Assembly: GCF_016901675.1 (NCBI RefSeq)
Contig: NZ_JACJKU010000003.1
Location: forward strand, 1-42,724
Origin: Limosilactobacillus coleohominis
GTDB taxonomy: Bacteria; Bacillota; Bacilli; Lactobacillales; Lactobacillaceae
Direction: 5' to 3'
DNA length: 42,724 nt
Shown here: positions 8,414 to 16,570 of the stretch, piece by piece
Position numbering within the stretch: the first letter of the stretch is position 1
Layout: the number at the start of each line of letters is the position of its first letter
The notes under the pieces: generated by a model
What the model saw: the letters and a program-made list of their open reading frames with translations, nothing else
Told to the model about the DNA's origin: nothing
The model's database searches: none
Position numbers and translations under genes: made by a program

Positions 8414-9208
8414 TTGTCACTTTTAAGTGAACTATATGGACCGTTCTTTGATGGTCATAACTGGTTAACTGTAATTGAATCAGGTCAAGATTGGTTAGTA
8501 ATTTTATCGTTGGTTTTAATAGAGTGTTTGCTGTCAGTAGATAATGCAATTGTGCTAGCTGCTCAAACCCGTGTTTTGCCAACATTGAAGGAACAAGAGG
8601 AATCACTATTTTACGGAATTTGGGGTTCATACTTATTTCGTTTCCTAATCATCGGTATTGGAACGTATTTAATTAATTTCTGGGAAATCAAAGTACTAGG
8701 TGCAGTCTATCTTATGTACCTTTCTTTCCGCTTTTTCCGTAGTCAGTTGACTGGTAACAAAAAACGACGTAGAAGCCAGAACAAAATAGCTAGTCGCTGG
8801 ACAGGGCGCAAAAGGTTCTGGATGGTAGTGGCCCAAATTGAATTTATTGACATTGTCTTTTCAATTGATTCTGTATTGGCTTCTTTGGCCATCTCTTCTA
8901 ACCCAGTGATTGTGTTAATTGGTGGCTTCATTGGAATTGCATGTATGCGTGGGGTTGCGGAAATTATCATGCGGTTGATGCGTAAAATTCCGGAATTGGA
9001 ACCGATGGCCTACGTGTTGATCTTTCTGATTGCCATTAAATTATTCTTAACCATTCCAGCAATTGATATTGAAATTCCTTCTGGACAATTTGGAATTTTC
9101 ATTGTTGGTGTATTTATTGTGACCTTTATTGTTCACTTCATTCGTAACCCCAAGGGTAAAGGTGAACAACCCCAAGTAGATAAAAAGGAGGAAGATCATA
9201 ATGATTGA
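8414..9208 (+). CDS. TerC family integral membrane protein
   Basis: Membrane protein of 264 residues with about seven hydrophobic segments and the two TerC family repeats, LSVDNAIVLAAQ near residue 40 and FSIDSVLASLA near 155, whose acidic residues are thought to bind metal. In Bacillus, homologues (YceF/YkoY) act in manganese handling linked to metalation of secreted proteins; that role here is inference. Start is TTG at 8414, immediately after the stop of the preceding gene and 7 bases after AGGGGG. The 3' end overlaps trxA by 8 bases, showing translational coupling. The C-terminal ~25 residues are charged and probably cytoplasmic. Confidence 0.85.
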   Translation: MSLLSELYGPFFDGHNWLTVIESGQDWLVILSLVLIECLLSVDNAIVLAAQTRVLPTLKEQEESLFYGIWGSYLFRFLIIGIGTYLINFWEIKVLGAVYLMYLSFRFFRSQLTGNKKRRRSQNKIASRWTGRKRFWMVVAQIEFIDIVFSIDSVLASLAISSNPVIVLIGGFIGIACMRGVAEIIMRLMRKIPELEPMAYVLIFLIAIKLFLTIPAIDIEIPSGQFGIFIVGVFIVTFIVHFIRNPKGKGEQPQVDKKEEDHND

Positions 9209-9515
9209 TGCGTCAGCTGAAGATTTTGATCAACAAACTGGTGGTCCTGTAACCATTGTTGATTTTTGGGCTCCCTGGTGTGGACCATGTAAGATGATGG
9301 CACCAGTTATGGAAAAAATGGAGCAAAAATATGGCGATCGGATTAAATTCGTTAAATTCAATGTGGATGATGACAAGCAAATTCCACAACGTTACAAAGT
9401 GATGAGCATTCCTAGCCTGGTATTATTTAAGGATGGACAGGCTAAAGAAAAGGTAACTGGGTTATACAATGCCGAACAATTAAGCCATTATTTTGAACGA
9501 AAATTAGCTGAATAA
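9201..9515 (+). CDS. trxA: Thioredoxin
   Basis: Small cytoplasmic thiol-disulfide oxidoreductase, 104 residues. The active site WCGPC has its cysteines at 27 and 30, and the conserved cis-proline sits in MSIPSLV near residue 73. The start ATG overlaps the end of the terC-like gene by 8 bases and has AAAAAGGAGG upstream. Co-transcription with an rRNA pseudouridine synthase and TerC is suggested by spacing. A bidirectional terminator follows. Together with msrA elsewhere in the window it can serve methionine sulfoxide repair, though that link is only general knowledge of the pathway. Confidence 0.95.
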   Translation: MIDASAEDFDQQTGGPVTIVDFWAPWCGPCKMMAPVMEKMEQKYGDRIKFVKFNVDDDKQIPQRYKVMSIPSLVLFKDGQAKEKVTGLYNAEQLSHYFERKLAE

Positions 9516-9569
9516 AAAACAGTGCTGATGATTTATCACAATGGTGTGATACTCATTAGCACTGTTTTT
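9516..9569. terminator. Bidirectional intrinsic terminator
   Basis: AAACAGTGCTGATGA (9517-9531) pairs with TCATTAGCACTGTTT (9553-9567) with one mismatch and an inner ATCACA/TGTGAT hairpin. A-run and T-run flank it on both sides. It separates trxA from the convergent SorC regulator. Confidence 0.85.
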
Positions 9570-10521
9570 ACATTTCTAACAGTTTTTCCGCACTTCTGAT
9601 ATCAGTAATGAGGACGTTTGCGTAACCGCCAACTAAAGCAGCATGAATGGCGGGAACCTTTTCAATACCTCCTGCTGCCAGGATAGATTGACGCTTGTGT
9701 TTTAATTCATCTAATGATAATGAAACAGTTCTCTGAGCGATTTTTGGCGATGCTAATTGACCATCACGGTCAATGAACTGTGACAAAATATCTCCCACAG
9801 CATGTTCTTCTAAAAAAGCAGTCTGTTTTTGGTTAAAATAGCCCAACTGAAAAAGCATGGCATCTGGACGAGTAGTTCCAACTGTAAAAAGGGCAATTTG
9901 AGCATCTTTTCCTTTTTGAATAATACGTTTAATAAACTGGTCCTGGAGCACTAAGTCACGGGTCTTTTGATTATCGAAAATAACCGGGACAGGAAGAATT
10001 TCAGTTTGGGTATGAAAAGCAGAATTAAAACGTTGAGTAATGATACTGGAATAATTGTTATGGGTTGAATTGGAAACTGTTCCTTTCAAATACACTGTTT
10101 GGACGTTCTGATGCGAGCTCGGTTGTAAGTAACGCGCAATGGACGCCATTGTGGTTCCCCATGTTAAACCGATGATGTCATTATCGCGAACCACTTGTCC
10201 TAAATATTGGGCTCCAATCTGACCAATCTGATCTAAAATGCTAGCATATGAATCGCCGATTTGATCCGCAATTAATACTTTTTGTAGGCCATATTTACTA
10301 GCTAATTCGTTTGGCAAATCCGAAGCCTCTTCAAATGGGTTGTTAATCTTGATTTGTACAATTTGCTGATCTTGAGCTAATTGAAGAAGCCGAGAAATTG
10401 TTGGACGTGACAACTTTAGTTTTTTAGCAATGGCTGTCTGACTAATTTTATCAATGTAATATAACCTGCTAACTTGAACGGCCGTCTTTAGCTGAGCATT
10501 GTTTTTACTAGTAAGTGGCAT
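9568..10521 (-). CDS. deoR: SorC/DeoR-type sugar-binding transcriptional regulator
   Basis: SorC-family regulator, 317 residues: an N-terminal helix-turn-helix (about residues 25-60, with QTAIAKKLKLSRPTISRLL) and a C-terminal phosphosugar-binding domain containing GLTWGTTMASIA and the LVGGYANVLITD segment. Bacillus subtilis DeoR, which responds to deoxyribose-5-phosphate, belongs to this family; the divergent position next to deoC strongly suggests the same job here. ATG at 10521 is used because AAAGGAGG lies 8 bases upstream; the longer frame to 10566 lacks a site. A cre-like string TGAAAGCGCTTTAT (10536-10549) sits just upstream of the ribosome site, hinting at catabolite control. Confidence 0.85.
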   Translation of the reverse strand: MPLTSKNNAQLKTAVQVSRLYYIDKISQTAIAKKLKLSRPTISRLLQLAQDQQIVQIKINNPFEEASDLPNELASKYGLQKVLIADQIGDSYASILDQIGQIGAQYLGQVVRDNDIIGLTWGTTMASIARYLQPSSHQNVQTVYLKGTVSNSTHNNYSSIITQRFNSAFHTQTEILPVPVIFDNQKTRDLVLQDQFIKRIIQKGKDAQIALFTVGTTRPDAMLFQLGYFNQKQTAFLEEHAVGDILSQFIDRDGQLASPKIAQRTVSLSLDELKHKRQSILAAGGIEKVPAIHAALVGGYANVLITDIRSAEKLLEM

Positions 10522-10535
10522 TATTCTGGCCTCCT

Positions 10536-10549
10536 TTGAAAGCGCTTTA
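10536..10549 (-). promoter_or_regulatory. cre-like site in the deoR leader
   Basis: TGAAAGCGCTTTAT, read with the plus strand, matches 12 of 14 positions of the CcpA consensus TGWAANCGNTNWCA. It is positioned between the promoter region and the deoR ribosome binding site. CcpA-mediated catabolite repression is the inference. Confidence 0.45.
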
Positions 10550-10574
10550 TTTTTACTATTTTTCATTTTAGCTA

Positions 10575-10616
10575 TTTACAAATGTAAAATCAAGGGGTAT
10601 TATGTAAGCGTATTCA
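10575..10616 (+). promoter_or_regulatory. deoC promoter with overlapping palindrome and cre site
   Basis: TTTACA (10575-10580) and TATTAT (10598-10603) with a 17-base spacer form the promoter. A palindrome TTTACA-AA-TGTAAA (10575-10588) coincides with the -35 region and could be the operator of the divergent regulator. TGTAAGCGTATTCA (10603-10616) matches 13 of 14 cre consensus positions and would cover the transcription start, the usual place for CcpA repression. Confidence 0.65.
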
Positions 10617-10663
10617 AGAAATGCAAGCGCAACCATTTTGGCTGTGAAGGAGGATCTTAGATT

Positions 10664-11317
10664 ATGGAATTCAATAAGTACATTGATCATACGTTACTAG
10701 CACCAGATGCTACTGAAGAACAAGTGGATACGGTTATTAAACAAGCAATTGATAACCATTTCCACACTGTCATGATTAACCCATATTGGGTTGCTAAAAC
10801 TCACAAGGCACTTGAGGGTACTGATGTAGCAACTGCTTGTGTAATTGGTTTCCCTCTTGGTGCTAACACAACTAAGATCAAAGTTGCGGAAGCTCAAGAT
10901 GCAATTGACAACGGTGTTGATGAACTTGACATGGTAATGAACATTGGTGAAATGAAGTCAGGCCACTATGACAAGGTTGAAGAAGATATTCAAGCTGTTG
11001 TGGATGCCGGACACGCTGCTAATAAAATTGTTAAAGTCATTATTGAAACATGTCTTTTAACTGATGACGAAATTACTAAGGCCTCTGAAATTGTTGCCAA
11101 GACTGGTGCTGACTTTGTTAAGTCATCAACTGGTTTCTCCACTGAAGGGGCTACTGTTCACGGTATCGAATTAATGTCAGCTGCTGTTAAGGGCAGTAAC
11201 ACAGCCGTTAAGGCTTCAGGTGGTATCCACACACCAGCTGATGCACAAGCAATGATTGATGCTGGTGCAACTCGACTTGGTGTTAGTCATAGTATGGCAA
11301 TTATTGGTAAAGAATAA
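10664..11317 (+). CDS. deoC: Deoxyribose-phosphate aldolase
   Basis: Cleaves 2-deoxy-D-ribose-5-phosphate to acetaldehyde and glyceraldehyde-3-phosphate in the cytoplasm through a Schiff base. This class I TIM-barrel aldolase has 217 residues. The Schiff-base Lys is about 153 in FVKSSTGF, the second catalytic Lys about 183 in VKASGGI, and KVIIETCLLTDDEI is a family signature. First gene of the deoxyribose operon, preceded by AAGGAGG and by a promoter with palindrome and cre site, divergent from the SorC regulator. With the downstream kinase it completes a pathway from free deoxyribose to glycolysis. Confidence 0.97.
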   Translation: MEFNKYIDHTLLAPDATEEQVDTVIKQAIDNHFHTVMINPYWVAKTHKALEGTDVATACVIGFPLGANTTKIKVAEAQDAIDNGVDELDMVMNIGEMKSGHYDKVEEDIQAVVDAGHAANKIVKVIIETCLLTDDEITKASEIVAKTGADFVKSSTGFSTEGATVHGIELMSAAVKGSNTAVKASGGIHTPADAQAMIDAGATRLGVSHSMAIIGKE

Positions 11318-11341
11318 TTTAGAATAGTTGGGGTGAAAATA

Positions 11342-12361
11342 ATGAAACGTTTTAACTTAAATCATGCAATGTTTTCAGATGCTAAGTATTTGCTCTATGA
11401 AGATGATAACTTTAAAGCAGAGACTTACAAATTCCCTGATGGAATTGAAGCCCTTAAGGTTTCTAATAGCCGTGGATATTTAACATTATTACCATTTTAC
11501 GGATTAATCGTTTGGGATGCTGTTTTTGATGGCATTAAGTTAAAGGAAAAGGACGGTTTCAAACAACCTCACTGGGGTAATCAAATTGCTGATACCTATG
11601 GTGCATTTGAATTTACCTCTGGATTATTAGCTAATGGTAACCCTGGCCCAGAAGACCACCACGTTCAACACGGTGAAGCGGCCACAGCACGGATGGATCA
11701 TGCTTACTTAGAAGTTGGCGATGATGACTCAATCACTGTTCAAAGTGATTATGAATATATCAAGGGCTTTGGTGATCACTACATTGAAAAGCCATCAGTA
11801 ACTCTGCACAAAGACAGTGGATTATTTGACATTCGTCAACATGTTAAGAACTTATCTGGCTATGCACCAATGACCCTTCAATACATGTGCCACTTATGCT
11901 ATGCCTACGTTGATAACGCAGTGATGACTTCTAATATTCCTGATGAAGCCTTCCAACTTCGGACTTCAGTTCCTGCCCATGTTCACCCAACTCCAGAATG
12001 GACTAAGTTTACGGATGAATTGGAAAAGAGTGGCAAGATGATTGATAAGCTGGATGATGCTAGTCATTATGATCCAGAAATTGTCTTCTTCTCCAAGGAT
12101 TTACGGAAGTACACTGACAAAGCCGAATTCCGGATGGACTTAGGTAATGGACACAGCTTCTTAACAACGTTTGATACTGAGAACTTACCAATTGTTACTC
12201 GGTGGATTCTCTTCAATGCGGATCAACAAGTTGCAGCTTACTGCTTACCTGGAACTTGTACCCCAGAAGGACAAACTGCTGCTAAGAAGGCTGGTACATT
12301 AATTATGCTTCAACCAGGTGAAGAAAAAGACTTCCACGTAGTAACAGGACTCGAAAAATAA
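11342..12361 (+). CDS. DUF4432 aldose-epimerase-like protein, probable deoxyribose mutarotase
   Basis: Protein of 339 residues resembling the DUF4432 family, related to aldose 1-epimerases (galactose mutarotase fold). The beta-rich pattern and the segments HWGNQIADTYG, GNPGPEDHH and QYMCHLCYAY supply several conserved His/Asp/Glu that could act in sugar binding. In the Salmonella deoQKPX locus a protein of this kind accompanies the deoxyribose kinase, so anomer interconversion of deoxyribose is a reasonable inference, not shown. ATG at 11342 is chosen, six bases after GGGGTG; a GTG three codons earlier would overlap that site. Spacing to deoC (24 bases) and to deoK (18 bases) indicates one operon. 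Confidence 0.8.
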   Translation: MKRFNLNHAMFSDAKYLLYEDDNFKAETYKFPDGIEALKVSNSRGYLTLLPFYGLIVWDAVFDGIKLKEKDGFKQPHWGNQIADTYGAFEFTSGLLANGNPGPEDHHVQHGEAATARMDHAYLEVGDDDSITVQSDYEYIKGFGDHYIEKPSVTLHKDSGLFDIRQHVKNLSGYAPMTLQYMCHLCYAYVDNAVMTSNIPDEAFQLRTSVPAHVHPTPEWTKFTDELEKSGKMIDKLDDASHYDPEIVFFSKDLRKYTDKAEFRMDLGNGHSFLTTFDTENLPIVTRWILFNADQQVAAYCLPGTCTPEGQTAAKKAGTLIMLQPGEEKDFHVVTGLEK

Positions 12362-12379
12362 ATATAGGAGGGTGTTAAG

Positions 12380-13330
12380 ATGACTCACGATATTACAGTA
12401 ATTGGTTCCAACATGATGGAACTTTCAACAGATATTGACCGGATGCCAAAATTAGGTGAAACCGTAGCGGCACCTAACTTTCACATGGCCTTTGGTGGCA
12501 AGGGTGCTAACCAAGCATACGCTGCCTCTCAACTTGGCTCCAATGTAGCGATGATTTCAAAAGTTGGATCCGATATGCTGGGTCGCGAGTATCTAAAGCA
12601 CTTCAAAGAAAGCGGCATTGATGTATCAGGTGTTAGTGTTGGTAAGAAAAGCAATGGTGTTGCACCTTGCTTTATTCAAGGAAACATGAACAGCATTATC
12701 ATTGTTCAAGGGGCTAACAGTGAATTAACACCCGATGTTTTAGATGATTACCGGGACATTATTAAAAACTCTAGGCTAATTGTATTACAACAAGAAATTT
12801 CTTTAGAAACAGATTATAAAGCCATTGAAATTGCACATGAATACGGTGTTCCCGTAATGCTTAACCCTGCACCTGCTAATGATGATATTGACATTAAGCA
12901 CGTCGCAATGTGCGAATTCTATTCACCTAATGAAACTGAATTGGGACGACTCACCAAGATGCCAATCGAAACGATTGAACAAATCAAGGCAGCTGCTCAT
13001 AAATTAGTTGATTTAGGAGTTAAGAACGTTATCGTTACAATTGGTTCTCGTGGTGCATTATGGGTAAATAAGGATCATGAAGAATTAATCCCTTCATATA
13101 AAGTTAAGGCGGTTGATTCTATTGGTGCCGGTGACTCGTTTGTAGGGGCATTCTCTCACTATTACACTCAAGGTGAAGATATTAGCACAGCACTTAAGCA
13201 TGCTAACGCTTATGCAGCAGTTACAGTTACCCGACCAGGTAGCCAAACTTCCTACCCAACTGCTGCAGAATTACCTGCATTACAAAAACAATTGGGTATC
13301 GACGTAACCGACGAATTAGTAGGTGCGTAG
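12380..13330 (+). CDS. deoK: Deoxyribokinase (PfkB family)
   Basis: Phosphorylates 2-deoxy-D-ribose to deoxyribose-5-phosphate, feeding DeoC. Member of the PfkB/ribokinase family, 316 residues. It has GGKGANQ near residue 39 and the ATP-site motif GAGDSF with catalytic Asp about 252. The N-terminal GSNMMEL, the GVAP segment and the C-terminal SQTSYPT resemble what I recall of Salmonella DeoK (GSNM, GVAP, TQSSYPS) more than the ribokinase in the next operon, hence the call. Last gene of the deoC operon, with GGAGGG before its ATG, and followed by a terminator. Ribokinase activity cannot be excluded. Confidence 0.82.
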   Translation: MTHDITVIGSNMMELSTDIDRMPKLGETVAAPNFHMAFGGKGANQAYAASQLGSNVAMISKVGSDMLGREYLKHFKESGIDVSGVSVGKKSNGVAPCFIQGNMNSIIIVQGANSELTPDVLDDYRDIIKNSRLIVLQQEISLETDYKAIEIAHEYGVPVMLNPAPANDDIDIKHVAMCEFYSPNETELGRLTKMPIETIEQIKAAAHKLVDLGVKNVIVTIGSRGALWVNKDHEELIPSYKVKAVDSIGAGDSFVGAFSHYYTQGEDISTALKHANAYAAVTVTRPGSQTSYPTAAELPALQKQLGIDVTDELVGA

Positions 13331-13350
13331 TTTATAACTAGCGATTGAAG

Positions 13351-13395
13351 ATGGAGACGCAGGACACATTTGTTGAAATGCGTCTCCATTGTTTG
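13351..13395 (+). terminator. Terminator after the deoC operon
   Basis: ATGGAGACGCA (13351-13361) and TGCGTCTCCAT (13379-13389) make a perfect 11-bp stem with a 17-base loop. The following T-rich tract is short, so termination may be incomplete, allowing some read-through into the ribose genes. Confidence 0.7.
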
Positions 13396-13451
13396 TTAAA
13401 GCTGGTTCATTATTTCACAATTAATGAGACTAGCATACCTTGGTAAAGCAA

Positions 13452-13644
13452 TGTAAACGGTATCATCGTTTAAACTGTTGAAATAAATTTTTTCTAAAAA
13501 TTTTTAGATCTGTGAAATCCCGAGCGTATACGTTTTCATGGCGTTTTCATTGTTAAAACGTTAAACCTGTTGATGGAAAAGGCTTGCAAACGATTTCTTG
13601 ATATGTTAAATTATGATCGTCAACAAAATGTAAAACGATTTACG
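13452..13644 (+). promoter_or_regulatory. rbsK promoter region with clustered cre/LacI-type operators
   Basis: The 343-base gap between deoK and rbsK holds a terminator and this control region. TGTAAACGGTATCA (13452-13465) is a perfect cre match. CGTATACGTTTTCA (13525-13538) and TCATGGCGTTTTCA (13536-13549) match on the minus strand at 12 of 14. GTTAAAACGTTAAAC (13552-13566) is another near-palindrome with central CG. The promoter is TTGCAA (13584-13589), 17 bases, TAAATT (13607-13612), with a cre-like TGCAAACGATTTCT overlapping its -35. TGTAAAACGATTTACG (13629-13644) lies at about +10. CcpA and a LacI-type repressor are the likely readers. Confidence 0.65.
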
Positions 13645-13673
13645 TGATTTTACTGAACAAGGAGGATTACAGA

Positions 13674-14597
13674 ATGTCAAACAAAATTGCCGTTCTAGGT
13701 AGTATTAATGTTGATACGACTTACCACATGGATCGTTTCCCAGAACCTGGTGAAACACTTCAAGCTAACGATAAGTCATCAGCACCTGGTGGTAAGGGTG
13801 CTAACCAATCAGTAGCTTGCGCTCGATCCGGTGCTAAAACGTATCACATTGGAATGGTTGGTGCAGACCAAGAAGGTCAATTCATGCGGGAATCTATGCA
13901 AGAAGATGGTATTGATACTCGCTTTGTTGGAATTGACAAGATGCATGGTACTGGTACCGCAATGATCACTTTGGATGCCAATGGTCAAAATGACATTATG
14001 GTATATGGTGGAGCAAACCAATCCATGACGACTGATGTTTTAAAGGGTACAGATGAATTATTCAAAGATATTGACTTCATCATTACTCAATTTGAAACAC
14101 CACAAAAGGTTTCAGCAGAAGCTTTCAAGCGTGCTAAGGCCAACGGTGTTACCACTATTTTGAATCCAGCACCAGCTAAAGAAATTGATCCAGAATTATT
14201 AAAGTACACTGATGTCATTGCTCCTAACGAAACCGAAAGTGCTTTATTAACTGGGATTGAAATTACTGATGAAGATTCAATGATCAAGACAGCGGAATAC
14301 TTTAAGAACAAGGGTGTTGATAATTTATTAATCACTCTTGGATCTAAGGGTGTTTTCTACTCAACACCAAATGATCATGGTTTAGTACCAGCATTTAAAG
14401 TTAAGCCAGTGGATACTACCGCTGCAGGTGATACTTTCATCGGTGCTTTGGCTTCTCAACTAAAGACAGATTTGAGTAACATCGCAGATGCATTGGTATA
14501 TGCTCAACGGGCATCAAGTTTGACCGTTCAAAAGATGGGTGCTGCGCCTTCTATTCCAACTTATGATGAAGTTAAAGCAGCACTAGCTGAAAAGTAA
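13674..14597 (+). CDS. rbsK: Ribokinase
   Basis: Phosphorylates D-ribose to ribose-5-phosphate. PfkB family, 307 residues, with the ribokinase N-terminus GSINVDTTY, substrate loop PGGKGANQ near residue 40, and the anion-hole/catalytic motif AAGDTF with Asp about 253. The ATG at 13674 follows AAGGAGG; the longer open frame from 13644 begins inside an operator and has no ribosome site. It heads a unit with rbsD and a FucP-like permease. It is clearly diverged from the deoxyribokinase upstream, so the two are functional partners for different sugars rather than a fresh duplication. Confidence 0.93.
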   Translation: MSNKIAVLGSINVDTTYHMDRFPEPGETLQANDKSSAPGGKGANQSVACARSGAKTYHIGMVGADQEGQFMRESMQEDGIDTRFVGIDKMHGTGTAMITLDANGQNDIMVYGGANQSMTTDVLKGTDELFKDIDFIITQFETPQKVSAEAFKRAKANGVTTILNPAPAKEIDPELLKYTDVIAPNETESALLTGIEITDEDSMIKTAEYFKNKGVDNLLITLGSKGVFYSTPNDHGLVPAFKVKPVDTTAAGDTFIGALASQLKTDLSNIADALVYAQRASSLTVQKMGAAPSIPTYDEVKAALAEK

Positions 14598-14622
14598 TAA
14601 TTAATGAAAGGGGTATTTTAAA

Positions 14623-15018
14623 ATGAAAAAAACTGGAATTTTAAATTCAGAAGTTGCTTCTGTAGTTGCAGGCATGGGTCACATGGATTGGCTCTCAATT
14701 GGTGATGCAGGAATGCCAGTACCAATGGGAACTAAGAAGATTGACCTTTGCGTTGATAAAGAATTACCTAGTTTCATGGATGTCCTCAAAAATGTTTTGA
14801 AGGAAATGAAGGTTCAAAAGATCTACTTAGCTGATGAAATTAAGGACCAAAACCCTGAACAATTGGAAAACATTAAAAAGGCATTGCCTGATGTTGAAAT
14901 TGAATTCATGCCTCACTCAGACTTGAAGAAGAACTTAGCTAAAACCCATGCGTTCATTCGGACTGGTGAAATGACTCCATACTCCAACATCATCCTTGAA
15001 TCTGGAGTTACATTCTAG
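14623..15018 (+). CDS. rbsD: D-ribose pyranase
   Basis: Speeds conversion of ribose between its pyranose and furanose forms so that ribokinase can use it. The 131-residue product is the family length. His20 in [16 protein letters not shown] is the conserved catalytic residue, and the C-terminal [10 protein letters not shown] segment is also typical. Located 25 bases downstream of rbsK with a GAAAGGGG ribosome site and 21 bases upstream of the permease gene, clearly one operon. Confidence 0.97.
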   Translation: MKKTGILNSEVASVVAGMGHMDWLSIGDAGMPVPMGTKKIDLCVDKELPSFMDVLKNVLKEMKVQKIYLADEIKDQNPEQLENIKKALPDVEIEFMPHSDLKKNLAKTHAFIRTGEMTPYSNIILESGVTF

Positions 15019-15039
15019 AACTAAGAAAGAGGTAAGGAA

Positions 15040-16389
15040 ATGGATAACACAAAAAAGCAATCATGGGTACAATTTCCCGATGGTTACCTTAGTAAAACGC
15101 CTATCTGGCAATACATTTTAGTTACATTGGTCTTCCCATTTTGGGCAATGGCCGCTGCGCTAAACGATATTTTAATTACTCAATTTAAGACTGTCTTTAC
15201 TTTAAACGATACGGCTACTGCACTTGTTCAATTTGCTTTCTACGGTGGTTACTTCTTAATTGCTTTACCAGCCGCATCAATTATTCGTAAGAATACTTAT
15301 AAGACAGCGATCTTAACTGGTTTGACATTCTTCATCATCGGATGTGCAATGTTCTTCCCAGCTTCTCACATGGCTACTTATGGAATGTTCTTAGCAGCCG
15401 TGTTCGTTATCGCCATTGGTTTAAGTTTCTTGGAAACTTCATGTGATACTTACTCCACAATGATGGGTCCTAAGAGTACTGCTAACTTACGAATCAACAT
15501 TTCTCAACTTTTGATTCCAATTGGTAACATTACTGGTATTGTTTTAGGTAAGTACTTAGTTTTCGCCGGCCACGGTAACATGGAAGACGAAGTTAAGGGT
15601 ATGAATGCCGCTCAAAAGTTAGCTTACAACAAAGAAGTTTTGCAATTAACTTTGAAGCCATACAAGTACATCCTCTGTGCTTTGATCGTACTCTTCATCT
15701 TAATCGCCGTTACTCACATGCCATACTCAAAGGCTGCTCCTAAGAAGGACGCTAATGGTGTTGAAGAAAAGAAGCCATCAACTGGTGAATCTGTCAGCTA
15801 CTTAGTTCACAACAAGCGCTTCATGAAGGCTGTTGGTGCACAATTCCTTTACGCTGGTATGCAGACTTGTGTATGGTCCTTCACAATTCGTTTTGCTCTT
15901 CGGATTATTCCTGGTATTACAGACCACGCCGCAACTAACTACATGATGATTGGTTATGCTGCATTCTTCGTTGGTAAGCTTCCTGCTACCTGGTTGATGC
16001 ACCGCTTCTCAATCACTAAGGTTATGACTTGGTACGGTATTCTTGGTACATTAAGCTTAGTATTCGCATTTACTTACCATGGTACTGCAGCTATCTGGGG
16101 TGCCGTAATGAGTGACTTCTTCTTCGGACCATTCTGGCCAACTATCTATGCTCACGGTTTGGACCAAGTTCACGAAAAGAAGTACACCGAAACTGGTGGT
16201 GCCTTCATGGTTATGTCCTTAATCGGTGGTTCATTAGTTCCACTTATCATGGGTCGTGTATCTGACCTTTCTGGTTCAATGCAACTTTCCTTCGTTGTTC
16301 CTGCAATCTGCTTCGCTTTGATTGCTATCTACTTCTTCAGCGAACACCGTTGGGAAATGGCTCACCCAGACCAAGTTCAAGAACACTAA
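15040..16389 (+). CDS. FucP-type MFS sugar:H+ symporter, probable ribose/deoxyribose permease
   Basis: Membrane protein of 449 residues with about 12 hydrophobic segments, belonging to the fucose:H+ symporter group of the major facilitator superfamily. The N-terminal LNDILITQFKTVFTL resembles the conserved FucP NDIL motif with its proton-linked Asp, and FLETSCDTY corresponds to the conserved ETxxN-like region of helix IV. In Salmonella the deoxyribose permease DeoP is also FucP-like. Here it follows rbsK and rbsD and sits next to the deoC/deoK operon, so ribose, deoxyribose or both are plausible substrates. The organism lacks an rbsABC transporter at this locus. SD is AGAGGTAAGG before ATG. 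Confidence 0.85.
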   Translation: MDNTKKQSWVQFPDGYLSKTPIWQYILVTLVFPFWAMAAALNDILITQFKTVFTLNDTATALVQFAFYGGYFLIALPAASIIRKNTYKTAILTGLTFFIIGCAMFFPASHMATYGMFLAAVFVIAIGLSFLETSCDTYSTMMGPKSTANLRINISQLLIPIGNITGIVLGKYLVFAGHGNMEDEVKGMNAAQKLAYNKEVLQLTLKPYKYILCALIVLFILIAVTHMPYSKAAPKKDANGVEEKKPSTGESVSYLVHNKRFMKAVGAQFLYAGMQTCVWSFTIRFALRIIPGITDHAATNYMMIGYAAFFVGKLPATWLMHRFSITKVMTWYGILGTLSLVFAFTYHGTAAIWGAVMSDFFFGPFWPTIYAHGLDQVHEKKYTETGGAFMVMSLIGGSLVPLIMGRVSDLSGSMQLSFVVPAICFALIAIYFFSEHRWEMAHPDQVQEH

Positions 16390-16402
16390 TTGTTCAGTAA
16401 AA

Positions 16403-16411
16403 TGATATAAT
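16403..16411 (+). promoter_or_regulatory. Extended -10 promoter candidate
   Basis: TGATATAAT matches the extended -10 form TGnTATAAT exactly. No good -35 is present 16-18 bases upstream. It lies just before a hairpin and the tiny ORF at 16467, and could drive that gene. Confidence 0.4.
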
Positions 16412-16449
16412 AAAGAGGTTTGAAAACAGGGGTTTCCAAGCCTCTTTTT
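16412..16449 (+). terminator. Terminator after the ribose operon
   Basis: AAAGAGG (16413-16419) pairs with CCTCTTT (16441-16447), with inner pairing of AAAC/GTTT, followed by a T-tract. It ends the rbsK-rbsD-permease unit. If the extended -10 just upstream is active, the same hairpin would be an attenuator in the leader of the small ORF. Confidence 0.75.
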
Positions 16450-16466
16450 AATTGGGGGAAAACATT

Positions 16467-16553
16467 TTGATTTGGATTTATATCATTATTGTGGTGCTTT
16501 GCTTTATTATTGGAACAGTATGGAGTTACAAGAAAAACCATCATAAGCAATAA
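16467..16553 (+). CDS. Tiny single-pass membrane protein, 28 residues
   Basis: A TTG-started frame encodes 28 residues: a hydrophobic run of about 19 residues rich in Ile and Val (IWIYIIIVVLCFIIGTVW) and then a basic tail (SYKKNHHKQ). GGGGG lies 8 bases before the TTG. It is bracketed by the ribose-operon terminator and another strong terminator at 16571, with an extended -10 upstream, so it may be its own small transcript. The shape is that of a small membrane protein with N-out or N-in helix and positive cytoplasmic end. I know no family for it. Too short to be certain from sequence alone. Confidence 0.5.
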   Translation: MIWIYIIIVVLCFIIGTVWSYKKNHHKQ

Positions 16554-16570
16554 TTTAGTATTTAACATTA

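Noticed and set aside
13644-13673. Earlier start for rbsK at 13644
   Set aside because: The codons lie at the edge of an operator and lack a ribosome site, while AAGGAGG precedes the ATG at 13674.
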